Part shown: piece after piece, positions 12,076-21,431 of the stretch
Layout: each line of letters opens with the position of its first letter
How positions within the stretch are numbered: the first letter of the stretch is position 1
Assembly (NCBI GenBank): GCA_964017235.1
Contig: OZ024931.1
Coordinates: forward strand, 101,698,221 to 101,762,220
Length of the DNA stretch: 64,000 nucleotides
Source of the DNA: Sabellastarte sp. h YS-2021
Lineage: Eukaryota > Annelida > Polychaeta > Sabellida > Sabellidae
Direction of reading: 5' to 3'
The notes under the pieces: generated by a model
Told to the model about the DNA's origin: nothing
Seen by the model: the letters and a program-made list of their open reading frames with translations, nothing else
The model's database searches: none
Translations under genes and position numbers: made by a program

Positions 12076-12270
12076 TTTTATTGCGTTAATACATCCTATC
12101 CAATGGACAAATGCTATTCCGGTCGGCGCTGACCAGCTCGCCAAACGTCAGAAAAAGACGTCCTGTGTTTCCACCGGCTAGCCGGTCCCTAGTACTAGTG
12201 CACTCGCCAGATGGCGTGTCGAACTCCCTTCCTGTATAGACAGCGTGACGTCATAGCATCTTTTTCGTTT
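12076..12270 (+). repeat. DIRS-A1 left ITR
   Basis: Begins TTTTATTGCGTTAATACATC. From TATCCAATGGACA inward it is the inverted complement of the right ITR (18240-18456). The outermost ~30 bp differ from the right end, as is usual in DIRS elements. Confidence 0.9.
12246..12253. promoter_or_regulatory. CRE-like palindrome TGACGTCA in ITR
   Basis: A perfect CRE/ATF consensus about 130 bp before the gag ATG, followed by TAGCATCTTTTTCG. The mirror copy is at 18256-18263 in the right ITR. It is also present in A2 (21286-21293), A3 (34554-34561) and A4 (38982-38989), and mutated to TGACATCA in A5. A promoter role is inference. Confidence 0.5.
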
Positions 12271-12381
12271 TGCACGAACTAGTGTACACGGATATTATTT
12301 TGTCAGAAATATTTTAAGAATTTCAACAGTTACATTGTTTACGGAAACGTAAGTTTACTGCCATTTTGTTACCTATACATT

Positions 12382-14563
12382 ATGTCTTCTCCTGGCCAAC
12401 GTAGAGGGAAGTGTGGACACGTAATGGCGAATTTTGATAAACATTCTCATTGTGCGCGATGCAGGGACAAGGGAAAGGGTAAGGAACCTTGTGTTTCAGA
12501 TCCACAAACTTCTGACTGTCAAATATGTAATAGCCTCACGTCTGAACAACTCCAGCAATTATCTACACCTTCATATAAGCTTAAGAAGGAAAAACGTGAA
12601 GCAAACCTTACTGATTCAACCCCTTCCCAGGATTCTGATCAACTGGTCGACCCGTCAAGCCTGTCTGTTATTGGGGTCGTTGACGGACCGGGATCTGTGA
12701 AATCTCCTGCTCCAGTTCCCCCACCTGATAAGAAACCTAAGAAAGACAATAAGAGCAGTAAGAAGGGAAAATCTCCCTCTACAAAGGTTTCAAAACACAG
12801 TACTGATGAGAAATTTTCAGAAATGGATAGCAAATGGTCGGAGCGCTTCAGTCGTCTGGAAGCGTTGATAATGGCTAAGAGTTTTGAACCGACCTTCTCT
12901 TCAAAGGTGAAAGTTGCACCTACACTCACCTCCTCATGATGTTGAAAATATGGCTGAGCCCTTCATTCGACCTTCTACTTCAAAGCTTACTGGAACTGGC
13001 TTCTCTGCTGCAAAGCATCAGCCGACCAGTCAAGCAGTGACCAGTCAACAGGCTTCTACAACTAAGTTTCCTGGTACGGGCTTCTCTGCTAACAAGCATC
13101 AGCCGGCCAGTCAAACTAATTCTCACCGACCGACTTCAACTGCAAGGTTTACTGGACAAGGCTCCTCTGCTACTGTGCATCAGCCTACCAGTCAAGCCAA
13201 ATTCAACCGACCGACACCTGCCACCAACCCTTCAACCGACCCTCATTCTGCAAGAGAAGGTGATATTAACCGACCTTACTCTGACCGTCCTGCTGCTACC
13301 GACCGGCCACTGTCATCTGAACCGGCTGACACCGGCTCCCCTGCTCTTCACAGGTCTAGACGTGATAGCATCTCCAGTCTGTCATCTGAGGCCAGTAGCA
13401 TGTCTGATAACCCACCATTGGATTTATACACTGAAGAAGGGGAGTTATCTGAGGATCAGGATCAGCCGGTACCCGACCCGGACCAACCAGTGTCAGAAGA
13501 GCAGAATTATAGGGATACTATGCAGGGTATCCACTCCTTCATGGGCTGGTCACACATTCCAGAACTGGACAGTACAGCTTCCACTTCAGATGATAACCCT
13601 TTTGCAGGGCCCAAGACTGTAACTCCTGGCAAAGTGTCAGTTAAAATGCCCACTGAAGACTAGCTATGTAGGAAACTGGCCAAATTGAATCTCACTTTGG
13701 TTGAGGGTTATCCCTCCCGTGGATCAGAAGCTGGTGGCCTAGCTAAAGATGTTTTTCTGAGGCCGGCCACAACACAGTCCAAATGGTATGGACTTCACTC
13801 CGACCCTAAAGCTGAATCCTCACAGATTTCATCTTGGAATATAGATGCTTCAAAACTCAACAGCAGCTACAGTCGGATAGCCAAATACACTGGGCTGTCA
13901 TCTACTCCACCAGCATCTCGCAGAATATCACAGGAAACACTGTGTAGATGGGAGAGATCTGCCAGGGAGACTTCAGTTATATGCAATCAAGCTGCAAGCT
14001 TTAACCGTTGTCTGTTCAAGGCACAACAGAACATGAAGGACCAGCTGAAGATTTTGAAGGCGGAAAACAAAGGGAAGGGCTCGTCCAAAGCATCTGCAGC
14101 AGCTGAGGAACTGACCTATTTGATGGACTTTAACTCAAGCATTACACAGGCGGCTGCAAAATCTATGGAACATTTGTCAGAATTTGTTTTTGTTACTATG
14201 GGTAACTTAACCCTAGTACGCCGAGATGCATACTTGAACCACCTTAGAACCGGTATCAAGCCAGATACTCTCACAGCATTGAGGTCAGCCCCCCTTCATA
14301 TCTCAACTTTGTTTCCAGACTCAGTTATTAAGCGGGCAGAGGAGGATATAGCCCAACTTGAGTCCAAGGGACATGCTGGTGGGTCACATAACAAAGGTCG
14401 GTACCACCCTTATGAAAGGCAAGACAAGAGGTCGGTTAACCGGGACTCCAGATCTGAGAAACCCGCCTGGAAAACCATTGGCAGGAAACAGTTCAAGAAA
14501 GGCAGAGGACGTACCACCACTTTCTCATCACGACCAGCCAAGGGCCAGCAGTCGTATAAATGA
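12382..14563 (+). pseudogene. DIRS-A1 gag-like ORF1, frameshift plus nonsense
   Basis: The ATG at 12382 opens an N-terminal Cys/His domain: C11-G-H13, H21, C24-x2-C27, C37 and C46-x2-C49. The same pattern is seen in A2, A4, A5 and DIRS-C, and probably binds zinc. A Ser/Thr/Pro-rich linker follows, then the conserved stretch NYRDTMQGIHSFMGWSHIPE, then a basic C-terminus rich in Lys, Arg and Gly. By analogy this is the DIRS ORF1 (gag-like) protein; no homology beyond DIRS is visible. It is broken by a 1-base shift near 12918 and by TGG to TAG at 13661-13663. The C-terminal part (13685-14563) is open and ends AAA TGA CAA. Confidence 0.8.
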
Positions 14564-14643
14564 CAATTATTGTGTAACCAAGTTACAGACACGACTGCTG
14601 GCCGGGAGCATACCACAGACAATAAACACTGGTTTAAATTTAA

Positions 14644-16855
14644 ATGTTTCCTGTTGCATCACATGTTCATTCTGCACCCGGGCATTCCCAAAAGAGAGAA
14701 TTAAGTCCCGGGTCAGCAGGTTGTCATTACAAAAATTGCAAATTAAAGTCTGTGAAAAGTGTTTCTTGTGTCACTCAATTGTCTTGTGTTCAACCTGTAA
14801 CAAATGTCAAAAATACTGCACCAAATCTGCCTGTAGGGGCAAGACTTCAGAACTTTTGGAAAACTTGGCTGGATCAGGGAGCAGGCCCAAAAGTTGTTCA
14901 GATCCTAAAAGAGGGTTACACCCTTCCCTTCCGGATCCGGCCAAGGCTCACAAGGTCACCCACGGTTGTCAGCTGCTATGTCAATCCCCACAGGAACAGC
15001 TACCTGCTGGAGGCATTACATCAGCTCATAGCCAAAAATGCGGTAGAACTAGTAAGACACCAAACTTCCCTGGGGTTTTTCAACAGACTATTTTTAGTCC
15101 CAAAACCCAACAACAAATGGCGACCTATTCTAGATCTGAGCAAACTGAATCTTTTCCTCAAGGCGGAGAAATTCAAGATGGAGACACCGTAAACCATCAG
15201 GACATCCCTCCAACAAGGGGAGTGGGTCACCTCAATAGATTTCAGAGACGCCTACTTCCATATACCAATACAAGGAACAGTCCAGGAAATATCTGAGATT
15301 TCATGTCCAGGGTCAAACATACCAGTTCAAGGCCCTGCCTTTTGGTCTGTCCACAGCACCCTTGGAGTTTACTGTGATAGCAAAGGAGGTGAAACTGATG
15401 GCCAGTCACAAAGGTATAAGAATCCACCAGTACCTAGACGACTGGTTGGTGAGAGCCACATCCCACCAGGCTTGTCTTCAACATACTCAGAGTCTGGTGA
15501 AAATATGTCGAAAATTGGGCTGGCTGGTGAATTTGGAAAAGTCAGAACTGGTTCCAAAGCAGATCTTCGATTTTGTAGGTTACCAGTTCGACCTCAGGGC
15601 AGGTCGGGTCCGACCGACCCCAGACAGGTGGCAGAACCTTCAGGACAAAATATTAGAAATAATGTCACTGCCACGCTGTCCAGTTCGACAGTTCATGTCC
15701 CTGATAGGGTTGCTAACAGCCACAGAAAAGCAAGTTCACCTAGGCTGGCTACATATGTGGCCCATACAGTGGCACCTCAAGCAGCACTGGAGAATACCAG
15801 AGTCGCTAGAAAAAGTGATTCCAATTCCCAGATCCTTGTACCCTCATTTGCAATGGTGGCTACAGGAAGACAATGTTCTCACAGGCCAACCATTACACCC
15901 AATAAAGCATGCTCTGCAAATCTTTACAGACGCATCAAAAGAAGGGTGGGGCACTCACTTAAACGAATTCACTGCCAGAGGGACTTGGTCACTGCCAGAA
16001 AGCAAGTTGCATATAAATTATTTAGAACTCAAGGCAGTGTTTCTTGCCTTAAAAGAGTTTCAAAACCTCTGTGCAAACAAGATAGTACTTGTGGCAACCG
16101 ACAACACTACAGTGATGTCATATATAAACAAGGAAGGAGGCATGAGGTCGGGCACACTCTGTGCCCTACTAGGGAGAATCTTGACCTGGTGTACCAGACA
16201 TCAAGTAACTCTAAAAGGCCGACATATCCCCGGGCGGCTGAATGTGGTAGCAGACAAGCTATCCAGACTGGGCCAGACCATTCAAACAGAATGGTCCCTC
16301 CTTCCCAAGGTTTTCCAAGCTATATGCAGCAGGTGGCACCAACCTCAGATAGATCTATTTGCCACGAGGTTCAACAACAAGTTACCTCAGTTCGTGTCAC
16401 CAGTACCGGACTCCTCGGCAGTAGCAGTGGATGCACTCAGTCTGCCATGGGAGAATCTGGACGCATACGCCTTCCCACCAGCGGCCATCTTGGGCAAAGT
16501 GGTGGAGAGGTTACAGGACTCCCCTTGCAAGAGAATCATTCTGATTGCTCGGGGGTGGCCCAACATGCCTTGGTTTTGGGATCTAGTGACCATGTCCAGT
16601 CAGATCCCACTGAGCCTGCCCAACCTGTTGGCACAGCCTTTCAATCAGATCCCTCACAGAAATCTGACAAACCTAAATCTCCATGCATGGCTCCTAGAGC
16701 CACAGCAATCATGGACCAGGGCTTCTCTGAAGCAGTGGCAACAAGGATTGAGGCTCCTCAAAGAGGATCAACCAGATCTGTCTATGAGGCAAAGTGGGCC
16801 ATTTTTACAAAGTGGTGCATCACTAATCAGGTGGACTTCAGGGCACCCCCTGTAA
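14644..16855 (+). pseudogene. DIRS-A1 RT / RNase H / Dam-like ORF2, disrupted
   Basis: Encodes the DIRS reverse transcriptase, RNase H and a downstream Dam-like region. RT starts around PVGARLQNFW. The catalytic YLDD is at 15431-15442. RNase H shows TDAS, LELKAV, ATDNTT and ADKLSR, the D-E-D-D residues. The last part has DLFATRFNNKLP, AFPPAA and GWPNMPWFWDL, matching the region usually called the Dam-like methyltransferase of DIRS; its FPP motif is not a canonical NPPY or DPPY, so activity is doubtful. Broken by GAA to TAA at 15190-15192 and a one-base insertion near 15271. From there to 16855 the frame is open and overlaps the YR frame for its whole length. Confidence 0.85.
14652..14840 (+). 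pseudogene. cysteine-rich segment downstream of gag, family A
   Basis: In the frame -1 to RT (the gag/YR frame), this reads SCCITCSFC, then after a basic spacer KVCEKCFLC, LCSTCNKCQKYC and SACRG. The cysteine spacing (C-x2-C-x2-C-x5-C-x2-C-x2-C) is shared with A4 (41149-41325) and A5 (61004-61189). In A4 and A5 it is in frame with gag, directly beyond the gag stop position. In A1 a one-base loss between 14564 and 14651 puts it out of register with gag. It looks like a zinc-binding domain translated by readthrough or from its own start. Function unknown. Confidence 0.55.
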
Positions 16856-17757
16856 AGTCGGTTGCTGATTTCCTTATGTACCTTTTTGAGGACAGGAAGT
16901 TACAGCCCAACATCATTGATGGATACAGGTCCGCCATTGCTGATAAACTGGGAAATTTAACCCTCAACATCAGCAAAGATGAAAATCTCACTCGCCTCTT
17001 GGATAGTTTCCATAGAGACAGACCTAACGGTAGAAGGGGTATCCGTTCCTGGAACCAGTCTTTGGTCTTACACCAGCTGACCAAGGCCCCCTTTGAACCA
17101 ATAAAGGAAGCTTCCTTGAAGTATTTGACCTTCAAGACTGTTTTCCTATTAGCCCTGGGTTCAGGCAAACGCAGAAGTGAGATTCATGCCTGGCAACACA
17201 GAAATATCAGGCACCAATCTGACTGGTCAAAGGTGTCTCTGTACCCATCTCCCAGCTTTCTTTCCAAGAACCAGCTGGCCAAGGAGGGTCCAGAGTGTGT
17301 GGCCCCAGTGGTGATACCAGCCCTGGCCCCAACTCTGGATAGATCCCTCAAGTCTGATAGGTCACTCTGTCCAGTCAGAGCCTTGCGTTACTACTTGGAC
17401 AGGACCTCAGACATCAGGCAGAATAAGGAGTTGGTCTTTGTCTCCTTCAAGAAAGGTTTCGACAAGGATATCTCACCTGCCACTATCTCCTCATGGATCA
17501 AGCAGACTGTGATCCTATGCTATGAGCTTTCAGACCAGGAGGCCCACACCTTACATCAGGTCAAAGCCCATGATGTCAGGGCCTTTGCTGCTTCTAAGGC
17601 ATTCCAGTCTGGAATTTCCTTGGAACAGATCTTGTCAGCCTGTCATTGGAAGTCACATAATACCTTCACACAATTTTATCTGAAGGATGTGGCTTGGGCT
17701 GACTCTGAGCTCTATCACCTGGGACCTGTAGTGGCTGCTCAGCAGATCCACAAATAA
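15472..17757 (+). CDS. DIRS-A1 tyrosine recombinase (YR), open
   Basis: The catalytic domain begins around GFSEAVATRIEAPQRG (about 16720) and runs to the stop at 17757. It should recombine the circular DNA intermediate into the genome. Catalytic residues: Arg in GSGKRRSEIHAW (17170-17172), H-x-x-R as HDVR (17569-17580), the HWKSH motif, and the nucleophilic Tyr in TQFYLKDV (17677-17679). All are intact. The frame is open far upstream across RT/RNase H, and no ATG stands just before the domain. In the family the frame runs back to the gag stop, so the given start is only the point where this ORF becomes open in the present copy. The domain itself could still be active. Confidence 0.85.
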   Translation: MSSTYSESGENMSKIGLAGEFGKVRTGSKADLRFCRLPVRPQGRSGPTDPRQVAEPSGQNIRNNVTATLSSSTVHVPDRVANSHRKASSPRLATYVAHTVAPQAALENTRVARKSDSNSQILVPSFAMVATGRQCSHRPTITPNKACSANLYRRIKRRVGHSLKRIHCQRDLVTARKQVAYKLFRTQGSVSCLKRVSKPLCKQDSTCGNRQHYSDVIYKQGRRHEVGHTLCPTRENLDLVYQTSSNSKRPTYPRAAECGSRQAIQTGPDHSNRMVPPSQGFPSYMQQVAPTSDRSICHEVQQQVTSVRVTSTGLLGSSSGCTQSAMGESGRIRLPTSGHLGQSGGEVTGLPLQENHSDCSGVAQHALVLGSSDHVQSDPTEPAQPVGTAFQSDPSQKSDKPKSPCMAPRATAIMDQGFSEAVATRIEAPQRGSTRSVYEAKWAIFTKWCITNQVDFRAPPVKSVADFLMYLFEDRKLQPNIIDGYRSAIADKLGNLTLNISKDENLTRLLDSFHRDRPNGRRGIRSWNQSLVLHQLTKAPFEPIKEASLKYLTFKTVFLLALGSGKRRSEIHAWQHRNIRHQSDWSKVSLYPSPSFLSKNQLAKEGPECVAPVVIPALAPTLDRSLKSDRSLCPVRALRYYLDRTSDIRQNKELVFVSFKKGFDKDISPATISSWIKQTVILCYELSDQEAHTLHQVKAHDVRAFAASKAFQSGISLEQILSACHWKSHNTFTQFYLKDVAWADSELYHLGPVVAAQQIHK

Positions 17758-17840
17758 CCCAGGGAGGGAGGAGATTCTGTAAATATGTAAATAGTGTACA
17801 TATATATAAAAAAAACAAAAAAAACAAAAACTGTGCTTTG

Positions 17841-17854
17841 CTTCCTTCGGGAAG
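17841..17854 (+). other. UUCG hairpin in DIRS-A1 3' UTR
   Basis: CTTCCTTCGGGAAG: a 5-bp stem closed by C-G around TTCG, the extra-stable cUUCGg tetraloop at RNA level. A2 has it at 24708-24720. A4 (44587-44600, CTTCCCTTGGGAAG) keeps pairing with a different loop; A5 (63811-63823) has a variant. Confidence 0.55.
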
Positions 17855-17918
17855 TTTATTTCTTCTTATTATGGGACTGAACTCATCCCTCTCTTCCCCT
17901 ACCTCAGAGCAGGTCTGT

Positions 17919-17934
17919 AAAAAAAGGGGGGGGG
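17919..17934 (+). other. A7G9 purine tract in DIRS-A1 3' UTR
   Basis: AAAAAAA followed by nine G. A comparable A-run/G-run junction lies 3' of YR in A2 (split by the L1), A4 and DIRS-B; A5 keeps only G7. Confidence 0.75.
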
Positions 17935-18090
17935 TAAATTGGTTGACCGGTTTCCGGTAACCTAATGTAGCCTTAAGGGTCTGACCTCAAGGTCGACCCA
18001 GGCCTGAAAGGAAATTTTGTTAGTTCTGTTATGAGTTCACCTAAGTCCCTAGTAGCTTACCCGCCGACCAGGCGGTAGTTATTCAGCATT

Positions 18091-18180
18091 TGTCCATTGG
18101 ATAGGATGTATTAACGCAATAAAATTGCAAATTTAATAAGTAAATTAAATTTTTATAAGTTAATACCCTATCCAATGGAC
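18091..18180 (+). repeat. DIRS-A1 internal complementary region (ICR)
   Basis: Contains the complement of the left terminus (TGTCCATTGGATAGGATGTA, TTAACGCAAT) joined through AAAA to the complement of the right terminus (TTGCAAATTTAATAAG onward to CCTATCCAATGGAC). This is the hallmark of DIRS elements, serving as the template that joins the two ends in the circular intermediate. Confidence 0.92.
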
Positions 18181-18239
18181 ACACAAGACCCTCCCACCGA
18201 CCCCGCTATCAGCTTACTAGGGGTCTAATAGGTTTAGAC

Positions 18240-18456
18240 AACAAAAAAGATGCTATGACGTCACGCTGTCTATACAGGAAGGGGGTTCGACACGCCATCT
18301 GGCGAGTCCACTAGTATTAGGGACCGGCTAGTTGGTGGAAACACAGGACGTCTTTTTCTGACGTTTGGGGAGCCGGTCAGCGCTGACCGGAATAGCATTT
18401 GTCCATTGGATAGGTTATTAACTTATAAAAATTTAATTTACTTATTAAATTTGCAA
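18240..18456 (+). repeat. DIRS-A1 right ITR
   Basis: Inverted copy of 12076-12270, including the CRE at 18256-18263. It ends ACTTATTAAATTTGCAA, then TTTT and satellite sequence. Confidence 0.9.
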
Positions 18457-19289
18457 TTTTCAGGTACTGACTGTTGAGTAAATCAGTTGTAACTTGAAAA
18501 ATATTGCATTTGGAGTATTTTGTTAAAATATGTTGTTTACCTACTTTTGGGTCAGCTATAACATAGTGAAATTACAGACCTATAACTCATGGCATAGCTG
18601 AGCAATAGCTATTTTCAGGTTCTCACTATTGAGTAAATCAGTTGTAACTTGAAAACTATTGCATTTACAGTATTTTGGTTAAATATGTTGTTCACCTACT
18701 TTTGGGTCAGCTATAACATAGTAAAAATTCAGACATGTAGCTCATTGCATAGCTGAGTAATAGCTACTTTGAGGTTATCACTATTGAGTAAATCAGTTGT
18801 AACTTGAAAACTATTGCATTTAGAGTATATTGTTTAAATATGTTATTCACGTAATTTTTGGTCAGCTATAACATAGTGAAATTGCAGACCTGTATGTCAT
18901 GGCATAGCTGAGCAATAGCTACTTTCAGGTTCTCACTGTTGAGTAAATCATTGTATCCACTGGATAGCCGCAGTGTGTAGAGAGATTTCACCATTACCGC
19001 TCTAACGAAAAAAATATTATAGCTAGCCTTCTCAAGTTTGCAGGATATATTAATAACCATAAAATGTTGCCTGGGAATATTTATGGCCTGATTTTGAAAA
19101 ACAAGATGGCCGCCAGGGACGTTTATTCGACTTTAAACAAGGACTTTTGTTGGCCCTCTAGAGCAAAGGGTATTATAGGTAGAGATCTCAAATTCGCAGG
19201 ATATGTTCCTCATTATAAAATCTTGACTGGGAATATTTTTGGCCTCATTTTGAAAAACAAGATGGCCGCCACAGGTGTTTCTTTGTCAG

Positions 19290-20460
19290 TCATGAAAAGT
19301 GCTTATATCTCCCTTATTATTGGTCCTAGAGGTTTGGGATGGTAAACCAACCTGTAGGAAATTGTGGGCTGTGAATCTATCTTTTGGTGTGGTCAGATTT
19401 GACCTTTGACCCCTCCTTCAAGGTCAAACAAGGATAGCCAAACATAAAAGTGCTTATAACTCGCTTATTATTGGTCCTAGAGGTTTGGGATGGTAAACAG
19501 ACATATAGGAAATCATGGGCTGGGAATCTGTTGATGTGGTCCGATTTGACCTTGGACCCCTCCTTCAAGGTCAAACGAGGATACCCAAACTAAAAAGTGC
19601 TTATAACTCACTTATTATTGGTCCTAGAGGTTTGGAATGGAAAACCAACCTATAGAAAATCATGGGCTGGGAATCTTTTGGTGTGGTCGGATTTGACCTT
19701 GGACCCTGCCTTCAAGGTCAAACGAGGATAGCCAAACTTAAAAGTGCTTATAACTCGCTTATTAATGGTCCTAGAAGTTTGGGATGGTAAACCAACATAT
19801 AGGAAATCATGGACTGGGATTCTTTTGGTGTGGTCAGATTTGACCTTGGACTCCTCCTTCAAGGTCAATTGAGGATAGCCAGACTTAAAATTGCTTATAA
19901 CTCGCTTATTATTGGTCCTACAGGTTTGGGATGGTAAACCAACCTATAGGAAATCATGGACTGGGAATCTTTTGGTGTGGTTGGATTTGACCTTGGACCC
20001 CTCCTTCAAGGTCAAACAAGGATAGCGAAACTTAAAAGTGCCTATAACTCACTTATTATTGGTCCTAGAGGTTTGGGATGGTAAACCATCCTATAGGAAA
20101 TCATGGGCTGGGAATCTTTTGGTGTGGTCGGATTTGACCTTGGACCCTGCCTTCAAGGTCAAACGAGGATAGCCAAACTTAAAAGTGCTTATAACTCGCT
20201 TATTAATGGTCCTAGAAGTTTGGGATGGTAAACCAACATATAGGAAATCATGGGCTGGGATTCTTTTGGTGTGGTCAGATTTGACCTTTGGACCCCTCCT
20301 TCTAGGTCAAATGAGGACAGCCAAACTTAAAAGTGCTTATAACTCGTTTATTATTGGTCCTAGAGGTTTGGGATGGTAAACCAACCTATAGGAAATCATG
20401 GGCTGGGAAAGTTTTTGTGTGGTTAGATTTGACCTTGGACCCCTTCTTCAAGGTGGAACG
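19290..20460. repeat. 146-bp tandem repeats of HINE copy B (~8 units)
   Basis: Same unit as 10060-10890, with TTTGACCTTGG and CCTTCAAGGTCAAA in each. More units than copy A or copy C, so the array length varies between copies. Confidence 0.9.
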
Positions 20461-20716
20461 AGGATATTGCATTTGCAGTATTTCTTTAAATATGTTTTAA
20501 CCTACTTTTTACACTTAAACAGTTACCTTGTTACTTTCCTTCATAATACCATTTGCAGGGCACAACTTTTTTGTCCTTTTCTTCTGTCAGCTTCGGAATT
20601 TCGAATATGCTGTTCAATTACCATTTACTGTACTTCTGTACAGCACTTTCCCTGATAATTATGCTTTCCTCTCATTATCACCTTCACAAATCAAAAACAC
20701 TCAGTCAGCTGACACA

Positions 20717-20734
20717 GTGCCCGTTCACGGGCAC
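20717..20734 (+). other. 3'-terminal hairpin of HINE copy B
   Basis: GTGCCCGTTCACGGGCAC, identical to 11139-11156, with the end CTTGTT at 20746. Confidence 0.75.
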
Positions 20735-20802
20735 TCTCCTCTTGTTTCTGTACATGTCAATCTGGGAGTGTTTCTATGTATGTTAATTGTATGTTATTGC
20801 AG

Positions 20803-20882
20803 TGATATCTTCACTGGCCTGAGAGGTCCTCCAAAGGGCTTGTTACTGTTTGGACCACCTGGAACAGGCAAAACTCTTATAG
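20803..20882 (+). CDS. fidgetin-like 1 (FIGNL1) exon with Walker A
   Basis: An 80-bp exon between TTGTATGTTATTGCAG and GTATGTGT. It encodes [20 protein letters not shown], then TGKTLI plus one base. The Walker A motif GPPGTGKT is at 20852-20875. FIGNL1 is a nuclear AAA ATPase that acts on RAD51 in homologous recombination. The wording [12 protein letters not shown] and the continuation in exons b and c fit FIGNL1 better than fidgetin or spastin. The first base completes the previous codon (phase 2), and the last base G begins the Gly codon finished by exon b. Earlier exons are not in the window. A reading frame running on past 20882 would be intron. Confidence 0.9.
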
Positions 20883-21431
20883 GTATGTGTGTTTTAAGGA
20901 AGGTGGTCTGCTTGTCATGAAGAAAACAATGTGGGAAATCTAAACTGAGTAAATAGTTTATATAAATTTATACCTCTGGTTTAAAGAAATTCATGGTCAT
21001 TGCTGCTTATCCAGGTAAGTACCAACTACTAAATGGAGTTGCAGAGTGACACATTGCGTAAAGGACTAGCAATCATTGCTCTTTCATTTTCCTGGGTTGG
21101 GTTTGCTATATAAGTGGTTATTTTTATTGTGTTAATACATCCTATCCAATGGACAATTGCTAATCCAGTCGGCGCAGACCGGCCCGCTAAACGTCAGAAA
21201 AAGACGTCCTGTGATTTCGCCGGCTGGTCCCAGTACTGTGCATTCACCAGGTGGCGCATCGTACTTCCTTCCTGTCTAGACAGCGTGACGTCATAGCATC
21301 TTTTTCGTTTGGCGCATGTACAGTGCACACGGAATATATTTGAGTTTAAAGTTTTCAGTTTTTTTGTGAGAATAGTTACTACTTTGTTTTTATAAGCTTA
21401 TTTATGGATTCTTGGCAGTTTATAGGCCATT

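Larger units (their letters stand above)
12076..18456 (+). mobile_element. DIRS-A1 retrotransposon, full length (6.38 kb)
   Basis: DIRS-like tyrosine-recombinase retrotransposon inserted in a 155-bp satellite unit. The unit reads straight through when the element is removed, leaving one TTTT and no target-site duplication. It has unequal ITRs (12076-12270 and 18240-18456) and an ICR at 18091-18180. Coding order is gag (12382-14563), cysteine-rich segment, RT/RNase H/Dam-like region, then YR (ending 17757). gag and RT are broken; YR is open. It is the same family as A2, A3, A4 and A5. Confidence 0.93.
18457..20746 (+). mobile_element. HINE copy B, right part
   Basis: The satellite unit broken by DIRS-A1 resumes here (CAGGTACTGACTGTTGAG). 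Four 155-bp units lead to about 18960. A unique segment with AACAAGATGGCCGCC at about 19100 and 19258 follows, then 146-bp repeats (19290-20460), then the tail ending CTCCTCTTGTT at 20746. The 3' end lies only 56 bp before a FIGNL1 exon. Confidence 0.82.

Noticed and set aside
14358-15296. 312-codon ORF as a separate DIRS-A1 protein
   Set aside because: A composite: first the RT-phase frame over the gag end, then, after a one-base shift, the cysteine-rich/YR-phase frame. Only the cysteine-rich part is reported.
20528-20920. 130-codon ORF running from the HINE tail through the FIGNL1 exon
   Set aside because: The exon is bounded by AG and GT sites and joins exon b in phase; the extensions are transposon and intron.
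21105-21121. TATATAAG as a TATA box next to the DIRS-A2 start
   Set aside because: It lies in the host intron just outside the element and is not present at other copies.
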